From positions 1,798,001 to 1,862,000 of the forward strand of contig NZ_CP040948.1 of assembly GCF_006363955.1 (NCBI RefSeq): a stretch of 64,000 nt of DNA. Reading direction: 5' to 3'. The position numbers and the translations under genes were made by a program. Source of the stretch: Methylophilus medardicus. GTDB taxonomy: Bacteria > Pseudomonadota > Gammaproteobacteria > Burkholderiales > Methylophilaceae. This document shows, piece after piece, positions 33,932 to 44,300 of the stretch. A model generated the notes under the pieces. It ran no database searches. It was not told where the DNA came from and saw nothing but the letters and a program-made list of their open reading frames with translations. The number at the start of each line of letters is the position of its first letter. Position 1 is the first letter of the stretch.

Positions 33932-34480
33932 ATGGCAATTGACTCCGAGGATGAAATCACCCAAAAGTACTTAACTGCTTTATACAAAGCTGTGAGAGCT
34001 AATCCAGATGATAAGAATTTGGATAATTTCAGCGATAACGTCATATCAAATTTTCAGACCCTGAACTCAGACCAAAAGCTAAAAAATCAAATTAATGATT
34101 TAAGACCAACAACATCAGCACTGGCAGCTACATCTGAGCCGTTGGAAACCCTACAGAGAGTCACTGGCATCACAAATAACCAAATTAAGCTTCTAAGAAC
34201 TCAAAAAATACTGGACTTGACTGAAGGAAAGTTAATAATTTCATTCAAAAATATACTGCCAAAGAAAATAGCATTTTCAATAGCTACTGCACTATTTCTG
34301 ATAACAGGATTTTTAACTGTCGGAATTTTTATGATTCCTGTGATGCAACCCTCTCATTGGTTACTTCTATTTTCTGTAGGCCATTTGATTGGAGTTGGTA
34401 TTGGTAAAACTGCCGACAGGTCATTTCGCATTTATAACTTGCAAGACAAATTGAAATCTCTTGGTTCCTGGGTTGCCTAA
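33932..34480 (+). CDS. Membrane protein of unknown function in the tniQ operon
   Basis: A 182-residue protein. The first 110 residues are charged and helical. Two hydrophobic segments follow (IAFSIATALFLITGFLTVGI and HWLLLFSVGHLIGVGIG), then a short basic tail. It lies between the XRE gene (2 bases) and tniQ (8 bases), so it is in their operon. A membrane protein inside a Tn7-like core operon is unusual, and I do not recognise the family. Confidence 0.6.
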   Translation: MAIDSEDEITQKYLTALYKAVRANPDDKNLDNFSDNVISNFQTLNSDQKLKNQINDLRPTTSALAATSEPLETLQRVTGITNNQIKLLRTQKILDLTEGKLIISFKNILPKKIAFSIATALFLITGFLTVGIFMIPVMQPSHWLLLFSVGHLIGVGIGKTADRSFRIYNLQDKLKSLGSWVA

Positions 34481-34488
34481 ACAAAACA

Positions 34489-35961
34489 ATGTTTGAAGCA
34501 GACTTTGAACTGCCAAATATTTTCCCGGATGAAACGGTATATTCATGGTCAGCCAGATATCACAAACTATCGGCACACCACGCTGAATACCTGACAAGCA
34601 ACATACTGTTCGGAAACACAAGTTCAGCATTAAGACTAGACATTCCAAATCGATTAAATCAGTTTGGGCATAATACTAAGCAAGTACTTGGCTCACCTCT
34701 GCAATTGCTTTTGAATCACACGAACTTGAAGTTCCACATACCCTTTCTTGATAAAGTATTATTCAATACAGTCATTGATAACCTATTAATTACCGAAAAT
34801 AACTCAAGGGCAAGGGGCTTACTTGGTCTCAATAAATTTCCTGGAAATTTATTGCATACATTGAAGATTTGCCAAAACTGCAAGAAAGCTCAATTAAGCG
34901 AGCATCACTTCAATTACTGGATAACCGAACATCAATTTGCCAGTTCCTTTTTTTGCTCTAATCACCAGATGCCATTGGATACATATTTAGTTCCTTTTTA
35001 TAGAGGCTATGTAGATCGACTTTATTTACCCTCACAAGCGCAACGTGATTTAAAAGAAATAGCACTCGACATAAGCACACTTGAATTGAGTCTAAGAAAA
35101 GTGAGCAACTGGGGATATTGGCTATCAACTCAAAAAAATTTACACCTAGATCAATCTAAGTTGAGATGGTGCTATTTGTATAAATGCACAGAATTGAACC
35201 TTGTCAGTTTTGATGGTGCTGCACGCACAATCCAACTGAGAGATAAGTTCGTAAAATATTATGGTTCAGATTTTTTGAGTATTTTTGGACAGGAGCTGTT
35301 AGGTGATTTATTCGATGTGAATTGTGGCTTTATTTCATCATTAGTGAGGGGCTCGAAAGCTAGCAAACACCCGTTGAAACACATATTGATGCTCAACTTA
35401 TTATTTACATCACCAGAAGAGTTTGAATCAATCTTAAGCAGAGTTATTGAAGATCTAACTCTGGGAGGAGATGTTGCCTGTTTTAATAGGATCACAATTA
35501 ATCAGCACAAGCTTAAAGAAGCAGTAAGACTTGGAATCCCAATTAGTAGAGTTGCGGTCGACTTTAATACAAATATTACTTCAGCAATTAAATATATTGA
35601 TAAAAAGCAAATCAGCCGGCCCAAAAAACCAAGAATCAAAGGCACAAATTTAGAGCAACAGCTTGTCCAAATTATAGAAAGTGGTATTGATCGAAAATCT
35701 ATTTGTATGTCGCTTGGAATTAAAGCATCATTTTTAAGAGATTACTTATCAAATCATCAAAAGTTAAAGGAATTATGGTCAAGCCAGCAACAAATAAAAC
35801 TGATTGAACGACACCGAGATGATTTTAGGAAAATCTTAAATGATAATCAGGGCCGCTCTGTAAGGGGTTTATTAAGGATTCCGGGCAATGGCATTCAATG
35901 GTTAAGAAAACACGATTCTGCCTGGCTTGAGGAAAACTTAAAGGCCCTTTGGAATTTATGA
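34489..35961 (+). CDS. tniQ: TniQ/TnsD-like target-selection protein (larger copy)
   Basis: A 490-residue TniQ-family protein. The N-terminus ETVYSWSARYHKLSAHHAEY is typical of TnsD/TniQ, and the zinc finger is intact (LKICQNCKKAQLS, then FFCSNHQMPLD). The long C-terminal part (300-490) carries several helix-turn-helix-like segments, for example IDRKSICMSLGIKASFLRDY. This size and layout fit a TnsD-type protein that binds a fixed chromosomal site, rather than a short CRISPR-type TniQ. No CRISPR genes are present. It is last in the XRE-membrane-tniQ operon. The chromosomal site it reads is unknown; the 3' end of amtB is a candidate. Confidence 0.85.
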   Translation: MFEADFELPNIFPDETVYSWSARYHKLSAHHAEYLTSNILFGNTSSALRLDIPNRLNQFGHNTKQVLGSPLQLLLNHTNLKFHIPFLDKVLFNTVIDNLLITENNSRARGLLGLNKFPGNLLHTLKICQNCKKAQLSEHHFNYWITEHQFASSFFCSNHQMPLDTYLVPFYRGYVDRLYLPSQAQRDLKEIALDISTLELSLRKVSNWGYWLSTQKNLHLDQSKLRWCYLYKCTELNLVSFDGAARTIQLRDKFVKYYGSDFLSIFGQELLGDLFDVNCGFISSLVRGSKASKHPLKHILMLNLLFTSPEEFESILSRVIEDLTLGGDVACFNRITINQHKLKEAVRLGIPISRVAVDFNTNITSAIKYIDKKQISRPKKPRIKGTNLEQQLVQIIESGIDRKSICMSLGIKASFLRDYLSNHQKLKELWSSQQQIKLIERHRDDFRKILNDNQGRSVRGLLRIPGNGIQWLRKHDSAWLEENLKALWNL

Positions 35962-36024
35962 CCAAATCATTATTTTTTCAGGGTGAATTCTGAATAATTT
36001 AGTTGGTCGACTCAACAAGAGACA

Positions 36025-36195
36025 ATGAATAATGAAGTGGGTAAAAAACTTATTGAAGTAGTGAGTAACGTTGGAAAAGAAAAAAACTGGTCAGTTATAC
36101 GTTGGATTACCGCTGAAAACAATTACCGCGCCAGAAGCACTTACGATAAGTTAGCAAATCAAACCCAATGGGTTACGTACGATATAAAGCTATGA
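36025..36195 (+). pseudogene. C-terminal remnant of a GNAT acetyltransferase, probable integron cassette relic
   Basis: A 56-codon frame. Its product (VIRWITAENNYRARSTYDKL, then ANQTQWVTYDIKL) matches only the last third of GNAT N-acetyltransferases, including the arginine-tryptophan-isoleucine-threonine-alanine strand and the final W-x-T-Y. The acetyl-CoA-binding loop and everything before it are missing; the upstream sequence does not continue the fold. The frame ends seven bases before an attC-like site. GNAT genes are common in integron cassettes, so I read this as the tail of a captured cassette. Confidence 0.6.
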
Positions 36196-36201
36196 AAAAT
36201 T

Positions 36202-36261
36202 GCCTAACCTATCCATCAAGTGGGGCACGCTAAAGCGCGCCCCTCATGTCAAACGTCAGAA
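36202..36261 (+). other. attC-like integron recombination site
   Basis: GCCTAAC (36202-36208) fits the R'' core RYYYAAC. It is followed by TCAAG, then an imperfect hairpin (GGGGC-a-CGC, TAAA loop, GCG-c-GCCCC, 36222-36243), then TGTCAAAC and GTCAGAA (36255-36261) where GTTRRRY is expected. Total length about 60 bases fits short attC sites. Two positions of the R' core deviate, so it may be inactive. No integrase gene is visible. Confidence 0.5.
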
Positions 36262-36320
36262 ACGAGCCAAACTCTGTGGTAAGGCGCTAAAGATTAAAAA
36301 GCTCTTACCGGCCGAGTTAA

Positions 36321-36689
36321 TCATGATTCACCATGAATTGTAATTGCATATCCATCAGGATCTTTTAAAACAAAAAATCGCCCAAATGGGCCATCTTGAA
36401 TTGGCTTTAGTATTGTCACTTCTTTTTCGATCAACTTATTGTAAAGTTTGTCAGCATTCGCAACTTTAAACCAAAGTGATATCCCAGCCCCCTTTAGTTC
36501 TACATGACTTAAATCAATTAAAGGTGTTCGAATAGCAAAAATACTACCAGCCTCTGTCTCAAACACAACAGCATGTTGGTTTGGGCTATCTCCCTTTTTA
36601 AAACCCATTACATCAGTATAAAAAATTGCAGATTTGTTGATATCAACGACCTGTAGTGAAACAAAATCTAAATTTGTTTGCATTTGCAT
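36321..36689 (-). CDS. VOC-family (glyoxalase/bleomycin-resistance-like) protein
   Basis: A 122-residue one-domain protein with the beta-alpha-beta-beta-beta pattern of the vicinal-oxygen-chelate superfamily: FVSLQVVDINKSAIFYTDVM at the start and GRFFVLKDPDGYAITIH at the end. Members are dioxygenases, glyoxalases or drug-binding resistance proteins. Substrate cannot be read from the sequence. It is divergent from a MarR-family gene across a perfect palindrome, so it is probably induced by a small ligand of that regulator. Confidence 0.85.
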   Translation of the reverse strand: MQMQTNLDFVSLQVVDINKSAIFYTDVMGFKKGDSPNQHAVVFETEAGSIFAIRTPLIDLSHVELKGAGISLWFKVANADKLYNKLIEKEVTILKPIQDGPFGRFFVLKDPDGYAITIHGES

Positions 36690-36710
36690 TTATCATCTCC
36701 TTTTTAATCA

Positions 36711-36746
36711 TGCGAACATATATTAGCATGCTAATATATGTTCGCA
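36711..36746. promoter_or_regulatory. Perfect 36-bp palindromic operator between VOC and MarR genes
   Basis: The 18-base half TGCGAACATATATTAGCA is followed directly by its exact reverse complement, with no spacer. It lies between divergent genes, 22 bases upstream of the VOC start and 19 upstream of the MarR start. TTAGCATGCTAA at its centre is the likely core for a MarR dimer. The extent of symmetry is greater than a single dimer usually needs. Confidence 0.8.
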
Positions 36747-36765
36747 AGCTAATACAGGACTAGAA

Positions 36766-37215
36766 GTGCATAATATTGAGTTTGAAGACTCTATTAAAAG
36801 TCAGATAGGGTTCTTAATTAAGCGAGTGCAACAGGGGTTGAGAGGAAAAATGGATGAGGCACTCTCACAGCATGGATTAACAACATCTCAATATGCAGTG
36901 TTGTCACATCTTCGCGAAGCTACCTATCTATCAAATGCTGAACTTGCAAGACTCAGCTTTGTATCCGCTCCGACAATGATTCGGATTGTCCAAGAATTAG
37001 AGCGCATTGGGTTCATAGATAGAACAGAAAATAAAGTTCATCGTAAAGCTGTAGACATAACTATCTCGCCTGAAGGGGCTAGAGTTTTAAATCAGTGTGA
37101 CTCTATTGTCCAAGGAATTCAGCAACAAATGCTTTCTGGCTTTACTAAAGACGATATAACCAATTTTGCAGGACTACTCATATCCTGTGCTGAAAAGCTT
37201 GAGGCTGCCGCTTAA
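36766..37215 (+). CDS. MarR-family transcriptional regulator
   Basis: A 149-residue winged-helix protein with the MarR layout: helices for dimer formation at both ends, LTTSQYAVLSHLRE then LSNAELARLSFVSAPTMIRI as helix-turn-helix, and a beta-wing ending RKAVDITISPEG. The start is GTG 36766. Together with the divergent VOC gene and the palindrome it forms a small ligand-responsive unit, probably for detoxification of an electrophile or drug. It is not related to the transposition genes and reads as carried cargo. Confidence 0.88.
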   Translation: MHNIEFEDSIKSQIGFLIKRVQQGLRGKMDEALSQHGLTTSQYAVLSHLREATYLSNAELARLSFVSAPTMIRIVQELERIGFIDRTENKVHRKAVDITISPEGARVLNQCDSIVQGIQQQMLSGFTKDDITNFAGLLISCAEKLEAAA

Positions 37216-37709
37216 AACTCAAACCATGTTTAATACCTTGAGAGTGATTTTGTTGCTTATGGATTTTCTAATATGGTGTCCGAGGTCTGCATAGTCAAGC
37301 AACAGTCTTTTTTGATTAACCAAGATAGTGAAGGTGGAATATTGTTCGCCATGAACGATATACTCCACCATTTTTCGCTTTTAGAATTTAGAGCATTTGG
37401 TGAAAAAGGGCGATGTGATTATTAGACTATGAAAAAATAATTCAAATCGCTGGTAATCAAAAATATGCCGAACCAAAAAACAAAAATGTTTACATCACCA
37501 ATCTAAATACAGGCACCACTGTTATAAGATATGTCAAATAAAACCTTGATTACTAAGAGTTAACACTCCCAAAAATCTTCTACAACTAATAATGTCAGTC
37601 TGATAAGCAATTATTGGCGAGTAAATAAAAATATAACTTTGATTTTTATAACTTTAGACCATTAAGCTTTTTCAGTCTGTCCTGCTTAAAATGACTTGAT
37701 GGAGCCTTA
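37216..37709. other. Gene-poor interval with remnant frames
   Basis: No complete gene is supported in these 494 bases. An imperfect hairpin lies at about 37334-37370 (GGTGGA ... TCCACC). A 41-codon frame without a start, after a TGA at 37414-37416 (LLDYEKIIQIAGNQKYAEPK, ending TTVIRYVK at about 37540), looks protein-like and may be the tail of a lost gene. The last 130 bases probably hold the hsdM promoter. Confidence 0.5.
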
Positions 37710-39449
37710 ATGAATACTCAGGCAGTTAACATAAACTCTTCCTTAATTTGGTCTGTAGCCGATTTGTTACGTGGTGACTTTAAGCAATCAGATTATGGAA
37801 AGATTATCCTTCCATTCACAGTATTAAGACGTTTAGATTGCGTTCTTGAAAAAACAAAGGGTGCAGTTCTATCTGAATTTGAATCCAATAAGAACTCCCC
37901 TCCAGAAGCACTTGACCGCTTTCTAGTCAGAAAATCAGGTTATCAGTTTTACAACACCTCGAAACAATCTTTTGTATCCGCCTTAGATGATTCCAATAAT
38001 GCGTATGCCAACTTGGTTAATTATGTTGGTGCATTCTCAGATAATGTGCGCGATGTGTTTGACCGTTTTAATTTTCAGGCAACACTAGACCGCTTAAATG
38101 ATGCCAATTTGCTCTACATGGTGGCTAAGCAGTTTGCTGCCATTGATTTGCACCCAGATAACGTAAGCAATGTGCACATGGGGTTGATGTTTGAGGAGTT
38201 AATTCGTAAATTCGCAGAGCTCTCCAATGAAACCGCTGGTGAGCACTTTACGCCGCGTGAAGTGATACGCTTAATGGTGGAACTGCTGTTTGAGTCTGAT
38301 GATGAAGTGTTAAGCAAGCCAGGTATTGTTAGAAGCATTTATGACCCTACCGCTGGTACAGGCGGCATGCTTTCTGTGGCCGAAGAGTATCTAAACAGGT
38401 TAAACCCTGATGCCAGATTGGTATTGCACGGGCAAGAGCTTAACCCTGAGTCTTATGCAATCTGTAAAGCTGACATGATTATCAAAGGCCAAGATATTGG
38501 TAACGTCATTTTTGGTAATACATTATCCGCTGATGGGCTTCCAGCCAAAAAGTTTGACTACATGCTTTCTAATCCACCATTTGGCGTGGAGTGGAAAAAG
38601 ATTGAAAGCGTTATTCGTAAAGAGTTTGAGTCAAAAGGTTATGAGGGTAGGTTCGGTCCTGGCTTGCCGAGAGTTTCTGATGGCTCACTATTATTCTTAC
38701 TTCACCTTATTTCAAAAATGCGTCCAGTACATGAGGGTGGTTCGCGGATCGGGATTGTTCTCAATGGATCACCTTTGTTTACTGGTGGTGCTGGTTCGGG
38801 TGAGTCAGAAATCCGTAAATACATTATAGAAAATGATTTACTTGAAACCATCGTAGCCTTGCCTACCGATATGTTCTACAACACGGGTATCAGCACCTAC
38901 ATTTGGATTCTATCGAACCACAAATCAGCCAACCGAAAAGGTAAAATTCAACTCATTAACGCAGCTGACTACTTCCAAAAAATGCGTAAATCGCTTGGTT
39001 CAAAACGCAAAGAGCTAGGTGAAAACGACATCAACACCATTGTAAGCTTGTATGGCAAGTTTGAAGATAACGAGCACAGCAAAATCTTTGATAACGCTGA
39101 CTTTGGTTATAGCACCATCACTGTTGAACGCCCACTTAAAGACGATTCTGGCAATTTAATCTTAAGTGAAAAAGGCAAAAACAAAGGTAAGCCGCAGCCA
39201 GATTCGAGCCTGCGCGACACTGAGAATGTGCCTCTCAAGGCTAATATCCAAACCTACTTCGAGCGAGAAGTGCTGTCGCATGTACCTGAAGCTTGGATCG
39301 ATCATGACAAGACCAAGGTTGGCTATGAAATCCCGTTAAACCGCCACTTTTACAAGTACGTCGCGCCGCGCTCGCTGGAAGACATAGATGCAGATCTGAA
39401 GAAGGTTTCTACCGAAATTATGGAACTCCTGAGGGAGATAACGGCATGA
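37710..39449 (+). CDS. hsdM: Type I restriction-modification DNA methyltransferase subunit
   Basis: A 579-residue N6-adenine methyltransferase. The N-terminal helical domain ([21 protein letters not shown]) is typical of HsdM, followed by the SAM-binding motif [11 protein letters not shown] (about 213-223) and catalytic motif SNPPFG (about 289-294). It modifies the host's copies of the target site as part of the M2S and R2M2S complexes. The stop overlaps the hsdS start by four bases. Nothing suggests inactivation. Confidence 0.95.
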   Translation: MNTQAVNINSSLIWSVADLLRGDFKQSDYGKIILPFTVLRRLDCVLEKTKGAVLSEFESNKNSPPEALDRFLVRKSGYQFYNTSKQSFVSALDDSNNAYANLVNYVGAFSDNVRDVFDRFNFQATLDRLNDANLLYMVAKQFAAIDLHPDNVSNVHMGLMFEELIRKFAELSNETAGEHFTPREVIRLMVELLFESDDEVLSKPGIVRSIYDPTAGTGGMLSVAEEYLNRLNPDARLVLHGQELNPESYAICKADMIIKGQDIGNVIFGNTLSADGLPAKKFDYMLSNPPFGVEWKKIESVIRKEFESKGYEGRFGPGLPRVSDGSLLFLLHLISKMRPVHEGGSRIGIVLNGSPLFTGGAGSGESEIRKYIIENDLLETIVALPTDMFYNTGISTYIWILSNHKSANRKGKIQLINAADYFQKMRKSLGSKRKELGENDINTIVSLYGKFEDNEHSKIFDNADFGYSTITVERPLKDDSGNLILSEKGKNKGKPQPDSSLRDTENVPLKANIQTYFEREVLSHVPEAWIDHDKTKVGYEIPLNRHFYKYVAPRSLEDIDADLKKVSTEIMELLREITA

Positions 39450-40672
39450 AGCTGAAGCCGTATCCGAAATACAAGGGCTCGGGGGTTGAGTGGCTTGGGG
39501 CGATTCCAGAGCAATGGTCTGTTAGCCAGATTGGTCGCTTGTTTGAAATCCATAAACGTATTTCTGGTGAACTAGGTCATGATGTGCTATCCATAACTCA
39601 GCGTGGGATTCAAGTAAAGGATATTGAAAGCAATGATGGTCAATTGTCGATGGATTATTCGAAGTACCAGATAGTGGAGGTGGGGGATTTCGCTATGAAT
39701 CATATGGACTTGATCACTGGGTTCATTGATTTGGCGCAATTTCCCGGAGTAACAAGCCCTGACTATCGCGTATTTCGCCATCGAAAAACATCCAATGTAG
39801 AAGATAGATATTTTCTAGCAGTATTTCAGGACGCGTATCTCCGCAAGCTCTTCTTCCCTTTTGGCCAAGGAAGCTCTCAGCTTGGTCGTTGGAGATTGCC
39901 AACGGAATCATTTAAGTCATATCCGATCCTTGTGCCTTCGATAGACGAACAATCAGCCATCGCCACCTTCATCGATCGCGAAACGGCCAAACTCGAGACC
40001 CTGATCGCCAAGCAAGAAAAGCTGATCGAATTTATCAATGAAAGAATCATGGCAACAGTTATGGCTGCAATGACCTCGGCTGAGACTGAATACATTCGTT
40101 TTGGGTACGTGTGTGAGGTTATTTCTAGGCCAGTAATTCAGGCTCCTGATGATTCTTTTACCCGACTCGGGATTCTGAATCGTGGTCGAGGGCTGTTCAA
40201 GCGGGAGGAAGCTGATTCTGAAGATATGGGCGATTCGGACTTCTTTTGGGTTAAAAAAAATGACCTAATTTTAAGCGGCCAGTTTGCATGGGAGGGATCC
40301 GTCGCAATGGCTCAAGATGCGCACGATGGATGTGTTGTCTCCCACCGATTCCCAATCATTAGAGGAGTATCCGGTGTTGTATTGACCGAGTACCTATTTG
40401 CTTTGCTTATGACACCACATGGTGATTTTCTTTTAAATGAGAACTCACGCGGTTCAGCTGGTCGTAATAGACCATTGAACTTGAATCTTCTGCTAAAAGA
40501 GAAGATACCTATTGCCTCCATGACTGTGCAAAATGAAGTTGCAAAACTTTTAACCTTGCGAAGCAAATTAATCGAAAAAGCCAAGCGATCCATTGAGCTG
40601 TGCAAAGAACACCGCACAGCCCTAATTTCAGCAGCGGTGACAGGCAAAATTGACGTGAGGAATTATGCCTAG
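39446..40672 (+). CDS. hsdS: Type I restriction-modification specificity subunit
   Basis: A 408-residue specificity subunit with two target-recognition domains. Conserved helical regions lie in the middle ([20 protein letters not shown]) and at the end ([18 protein letters not shown]). Its first TRD begins [16 protein letters not shown]. The recognition sequence cannot be read directly. It overlaps hsdM (four bases) and the next gene (eight bases), so it is in the middle of a coupled operon. The GC content of the first part is higher than the rest, consistent with TRD exchange. Confidence 0.93.
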   Translation: MKLKPYPKYKGSGVEWLGAIPEQWSVSQIGRLFEIHKRISGELGHDVLSITQRGIQVKDIESNDGQLSMDYSKYQIVEVGDFAMNHMDLITGFIDLAQFPGVTSPDYRVFRHRKTSNVEDRYFLAVFQDAYLRKLFFPFGQGSSQLGRWRLPTESFKSYPILVPSIDEQSAIATFIDRETAKLETLIAKQEKLIEFINERIMATVMAAMTSAETEYIRFGYVCEVISRPVIQAPDDSFTRLGILNRGRGLFKREEADSEDMGDSDFFWVKKNDLILSGQFAWEGSVAMAQDAHDGCVVSHRFPIIRGVSGVVLTEYLFALLMTPHGDFLLNENSRGSAGRNRPLNLNLLLKEKIPIASMTVQNEVAKLLTLRSKLIEKAKRSIELCKEHRTALISAAVTGKIDVRNYA

Positions 40673-41255
40673 GTCACAAAATCTTTTTATAGCTTATGAC
40701 ATTGGCATGCAACGTGAAGATGCTTACTCTGGGCCTTTGGTGTTTTCGTTAACTCCAATGGGTAAACCTACCTTATTAGAGCTGTCACAACAGTATTTTG
40801 ATGCGGCTGACACCCTGGTTGAGTCTATCAAAAAACAAAGAATTGAAGACTACAAAGTGGCTTATCCAACACTTTATTTGTACAGGCATTCTATTGAGCT
40901 AATTCTTAAGTTTATTACTGACTCAAATGAGAGTACTCATAACCTAAATACTGTAACTGATAATTTCATTGCGTATGTGAGCAAAAATCATAATCAAAGT
41001 GTTCCCAATTGGATTAAAGAGTCCTTGAAAGAGTTGGCTAAAACTGACCCAACATCGACTGCATTTCGTTATGCAGAAGATAAATACAACGGAAAGAAAC
41101 ACCCACCTTCAAGCGTAGAGGATGTTTATGTATATGTAGTTAACTTTCAATTAAGAATGACTGAGTTATACAAAGCCTTGTATAGAGTTGCTACTTACTT
41201 TGCGAAAACATCAACAGAACAACTTATTAAAGAGATGGCAAAGGAGATCAAATGA
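40665..41255 (+). CDS. HEPN-like helical protein embedded in the type I R-M operon
   Basis: A 196-residue protein. AYPTLYLYRHSIELILKFIT (about 67-86) matches the central helix of a group of HEPN-like proteins. I see no clear catalytic RxxxxH pair. Its start overlaps hsdS by eight bases and it lies before hsdR, so it is co-expressed with the restriction system. HEPN-like proteins often act as RNases or nucleic-acid-sensing partners, so this may be an abortive back-up or a regulatory add-on. Family assignment is tentative. Confidence 0.55.
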   Translation: MPRSQNLFIAYDIGMQREDAYSGPLVFSLTPMGKPTLLELSQQYFDAADTLVESIKKQRIEDYKVAYPTLYLYRHSIELILKFITDSNESTHNLNTVTDNFIAYVSKNHNQSVPNWIKESLKELAKTDPTSTAFRYAEDKYNGKKHPPSSVEDVYVYVVNFQLRMTELYKALYRVATYFAKTSTEQLIKEMAKEIK

Positions 41256-41338
41256 CCGATACACTAACAAAATACAGGGTTGTCGATTTCATTAGTAAGT
41301 TACTGCCCATATCTAAGATGGAAGTTGGATATAAATGA
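41252..41338 (+). CDS. Very short open frame between the HEPN-like gene and hsdR
   Basis: ATG 41252 overlaps the preceding stop (ATGA) and is preceded by GGAG (41243-41246), a good ribosome-binding site. The frame encodes 28 residues (MTDTLTKYRVVDFISKLLPI, then SKMEVGYK). It may be a real leader or coupling peptide, or the stump of a deleted gene. No similarity is recognised. Confidence 0.3.
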   Translation: MTDTLTKYRVVDFISKLLPISKMEVGYK

Positions 41339-41369
41339 CTAAGTACAAAAATAAAAAATAGGGAGTTTT

Positions 41370-44300
41370 ATGGCTAACTTACATACTGAAATTAACTTCG
41401 AGAAAGATATTTGCGACTATCTAAACGCCCAAGGTTGGCATTATTCGCCTGATGACACTGGCTATGACAGTGAGCTTGCCTTGTTCCCTGAAGATGTCAT
41501 TGATTGGATTAAATCCACGCAAGATAAAGAATGGCAAAAGGTAAAAGCACTGCACAACGGCAACTCTGAAAAAACCCTTCTTAAAAGGCTTGCTGAAATG
41601 CTTGATAAAGATGGTTCGCTATCGGTTCTGCGCCATGGGTTTAAAAACGTCAATGCCAAGTTTGCCATGTGCCAGTTTAAACCAGCACAGTCAGTAAACG
41701 CCGATACGATTGCCAAGTATCAACAAGTGAAATTGCGCGTTATGCGACAGGTGCATTATTCACTATCTAATCAAAATTCGATTGATTTGGTTTTCTTCAT
41801 CAATGGTATTCCAGTTGCCACAGCAGAACTCAAGACAGATTTCACACAATCGGTTCAGGACGCGATAAATCAGTACAAGCATGACAGAGTACCCAAAGAT
41901 GTTGTAACGAAGCGTGAAGAGCCTTTGCTTATATTTAATAAGCGTTCTTTAGTGCATTTTGCAGTCTCAACTGACGAAGTGTTTATGACCACCCATCTTA
42001 AGGGTAAAGATACTTTCTTTTTGCCATTTAACTTAGGCGACCATGGTGGTAAGGGTAATCCAGTTAATCCAAATGGCTACCGCACCAGTTATTTGTGGGA
42101 GCGTGTGCTGGATCGTGATGCTTGGTTAAATATCGTCGGTAGATTCGTTCATCTGGAAAAAGAATCCATTGCTGATGACGATGGCACATCCACTGAAAAA
42201 ATATCAATGATATTCCCTCGCTTCCATCAATGGGAAGCTGTCACAAAATTGGTAGATACTGCACAAATTGAAGGTACTGGTCAAAAGTATCTCATCCAGC
42301 ACTCAGCGGGTTCTGGTAAAACCAACTCGATTGCATGGACAGCACATCAACTTGCCAGTTTGCATGATCCAAATGACAAAAAACTGTTTGATTCAGTCAT
42401 CGTAATTACCGACAGAACCGTGCTCGACTCACAATTGCAGGATGCGATTTATCAGTTTGAGCATAAACATGGTGTTGTTGAAAAAGTCACCAATGAAGGT
42501 AGCTCTAAATCCTCAAAACTCACCAAAGCATTACAAGACAGAGTGCCTATCATTATTGTCACCATCCAGACGTTTCCATTCGTATTGGATGCCATCCGTG
42601 AATCAACCAGTTTGAAAGATAGAAGCTTTGCCGTGATTGCTGATGAAGCGCATTCATCGCAAACTGGCGCTACAGCAAAGAAATTAAAGCAAGTATTGAG
42701 TGCTGAGCGTACGCAAGAAATTGAGGATGGCGCTGAGATTGATATTGAAGAGCTACTTGAGGCTGAAATGGCTGGCAGGCTCCAACCAAAGAATATTAGT
42801 TTTTTTGCTTTTACTGCCACACCTAAAGCGAAAACCATGGAATTATTTGGCCGTGTTGGTGCATTTGGCTTACCTGAGCCATTCCACGTTTACTCAATGC
42901 GCCAAGCCATTGAAGAAGGCTTTATTCTTGATGTGCTTAAAAACTATACGCCCTACAAAATGGCGTTTAGATTAGCTTTTAATGGTCAAGACTATGACAG
43001 CGAACAGGTAGACCAAAGCAAAGCCTTAAAGTCACTCATGCGTTGGGTCCGTCTGCATCCTCATAATATCTCGCAAAAAGTACAAGTGATTGTCGAGCAT
43101 TTCAGAGCGAATGTCGCATGGCGTTTGGATGGTAAAGCAAAAGCCATGGTAGTCACCAGTTCACGCAAAGAAGCTGTGCGCTACAAAATTGCGATTGATA
43201 AATACATTGAAACACAGGGCTACAAAGACGTTTCATCATTAGTGGCGTTTTCTGGAGAGGTGTTTGACGCAGAAAGTGGCCCTGACAAGTTTACTGAAAA
43301 CAATATGAACCCAGGCCTTAAAGGGCGTGAGTTACGTGAGGCGTTTGATACGGACGAGTATCAAGTTATGTTGGTGGCCAATAAATTCCAGACTGGTTTT
43401 GATCAACCAAAACTGGTTGCGATGTATGTCGATAAGAAGCTATCAGGTGTTACAACTGTACAAACCTTATCCCGTCTTAATCGCACATATCCTGGAAAGA
43501 CAGACACGTTTGTTATCGACTTTGTAAACGATGAAAACGAGATATTGTCCGAGTTCAAGAAATACCATGAAACTGCTGAGCTATCGGATGTAACCGATCC
43601 TAACATAATTCATAATTTACAAACCAAGCTTGATGCCACGGGCATTTACACATTCAGTGAAATCGATGCGTTTGTTGCTGCTTACTTGAAACCTAAAGCA
43701 AAACAGTCAGAGATTCAGTCGCATATCGCTCCTGCTGTTCAACGATTTAGAGTACGCATGAAAGAGGCTAAAGCTTCAGTACCTGAGCAACAAAAGGAAG
43801 TGGATGCGCTTGAATTGTTCCGAAAGGATATTGCTACATTTGTGCGTATTTATGACTTTCTATCGCAAATCGTTGATTACAGTGACACAGACCTTGAACG
43901 CAGAAGCATATTCTTTAAACATTTGAGTCCTCTGATTGTAGAGGATAACAGAACAGACGAGATTGACCTTTCTGATGTTTTAATGACCCACTATAACTTG
44001 CGTGATAAGGGCACAAAGAACCTTTGGGGTGGTGGCAAAGATGAGGGTGAAGATAACACGCTCAAACCGATTACGGGGGCTGGTAGTGGTGCTCCTAAGG
44101 ATCCGGCAAAAGCAATGCTCAGAGAGATTGTTGCTCAAATGAATGAACTGTTTGAAGGCAATGAGCTAACTGATGCTGATATGATTAACTATGCCGCCCA
44201 CATTAGAGACAAAATGATGGAATCGGACGTGTTGGCTAAACAATCTGCTGCCAATACCAAAAACCAGTTCGGGGCGAGTCCAGACTTTATCAATATCTTT

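Noticed and set aside
37334-37370. Internal transposon end or miniature inverted-repeat element
   Set aside because: The hairpin does not resemble the CCGACAG-type end motif and has no flanking duplication.
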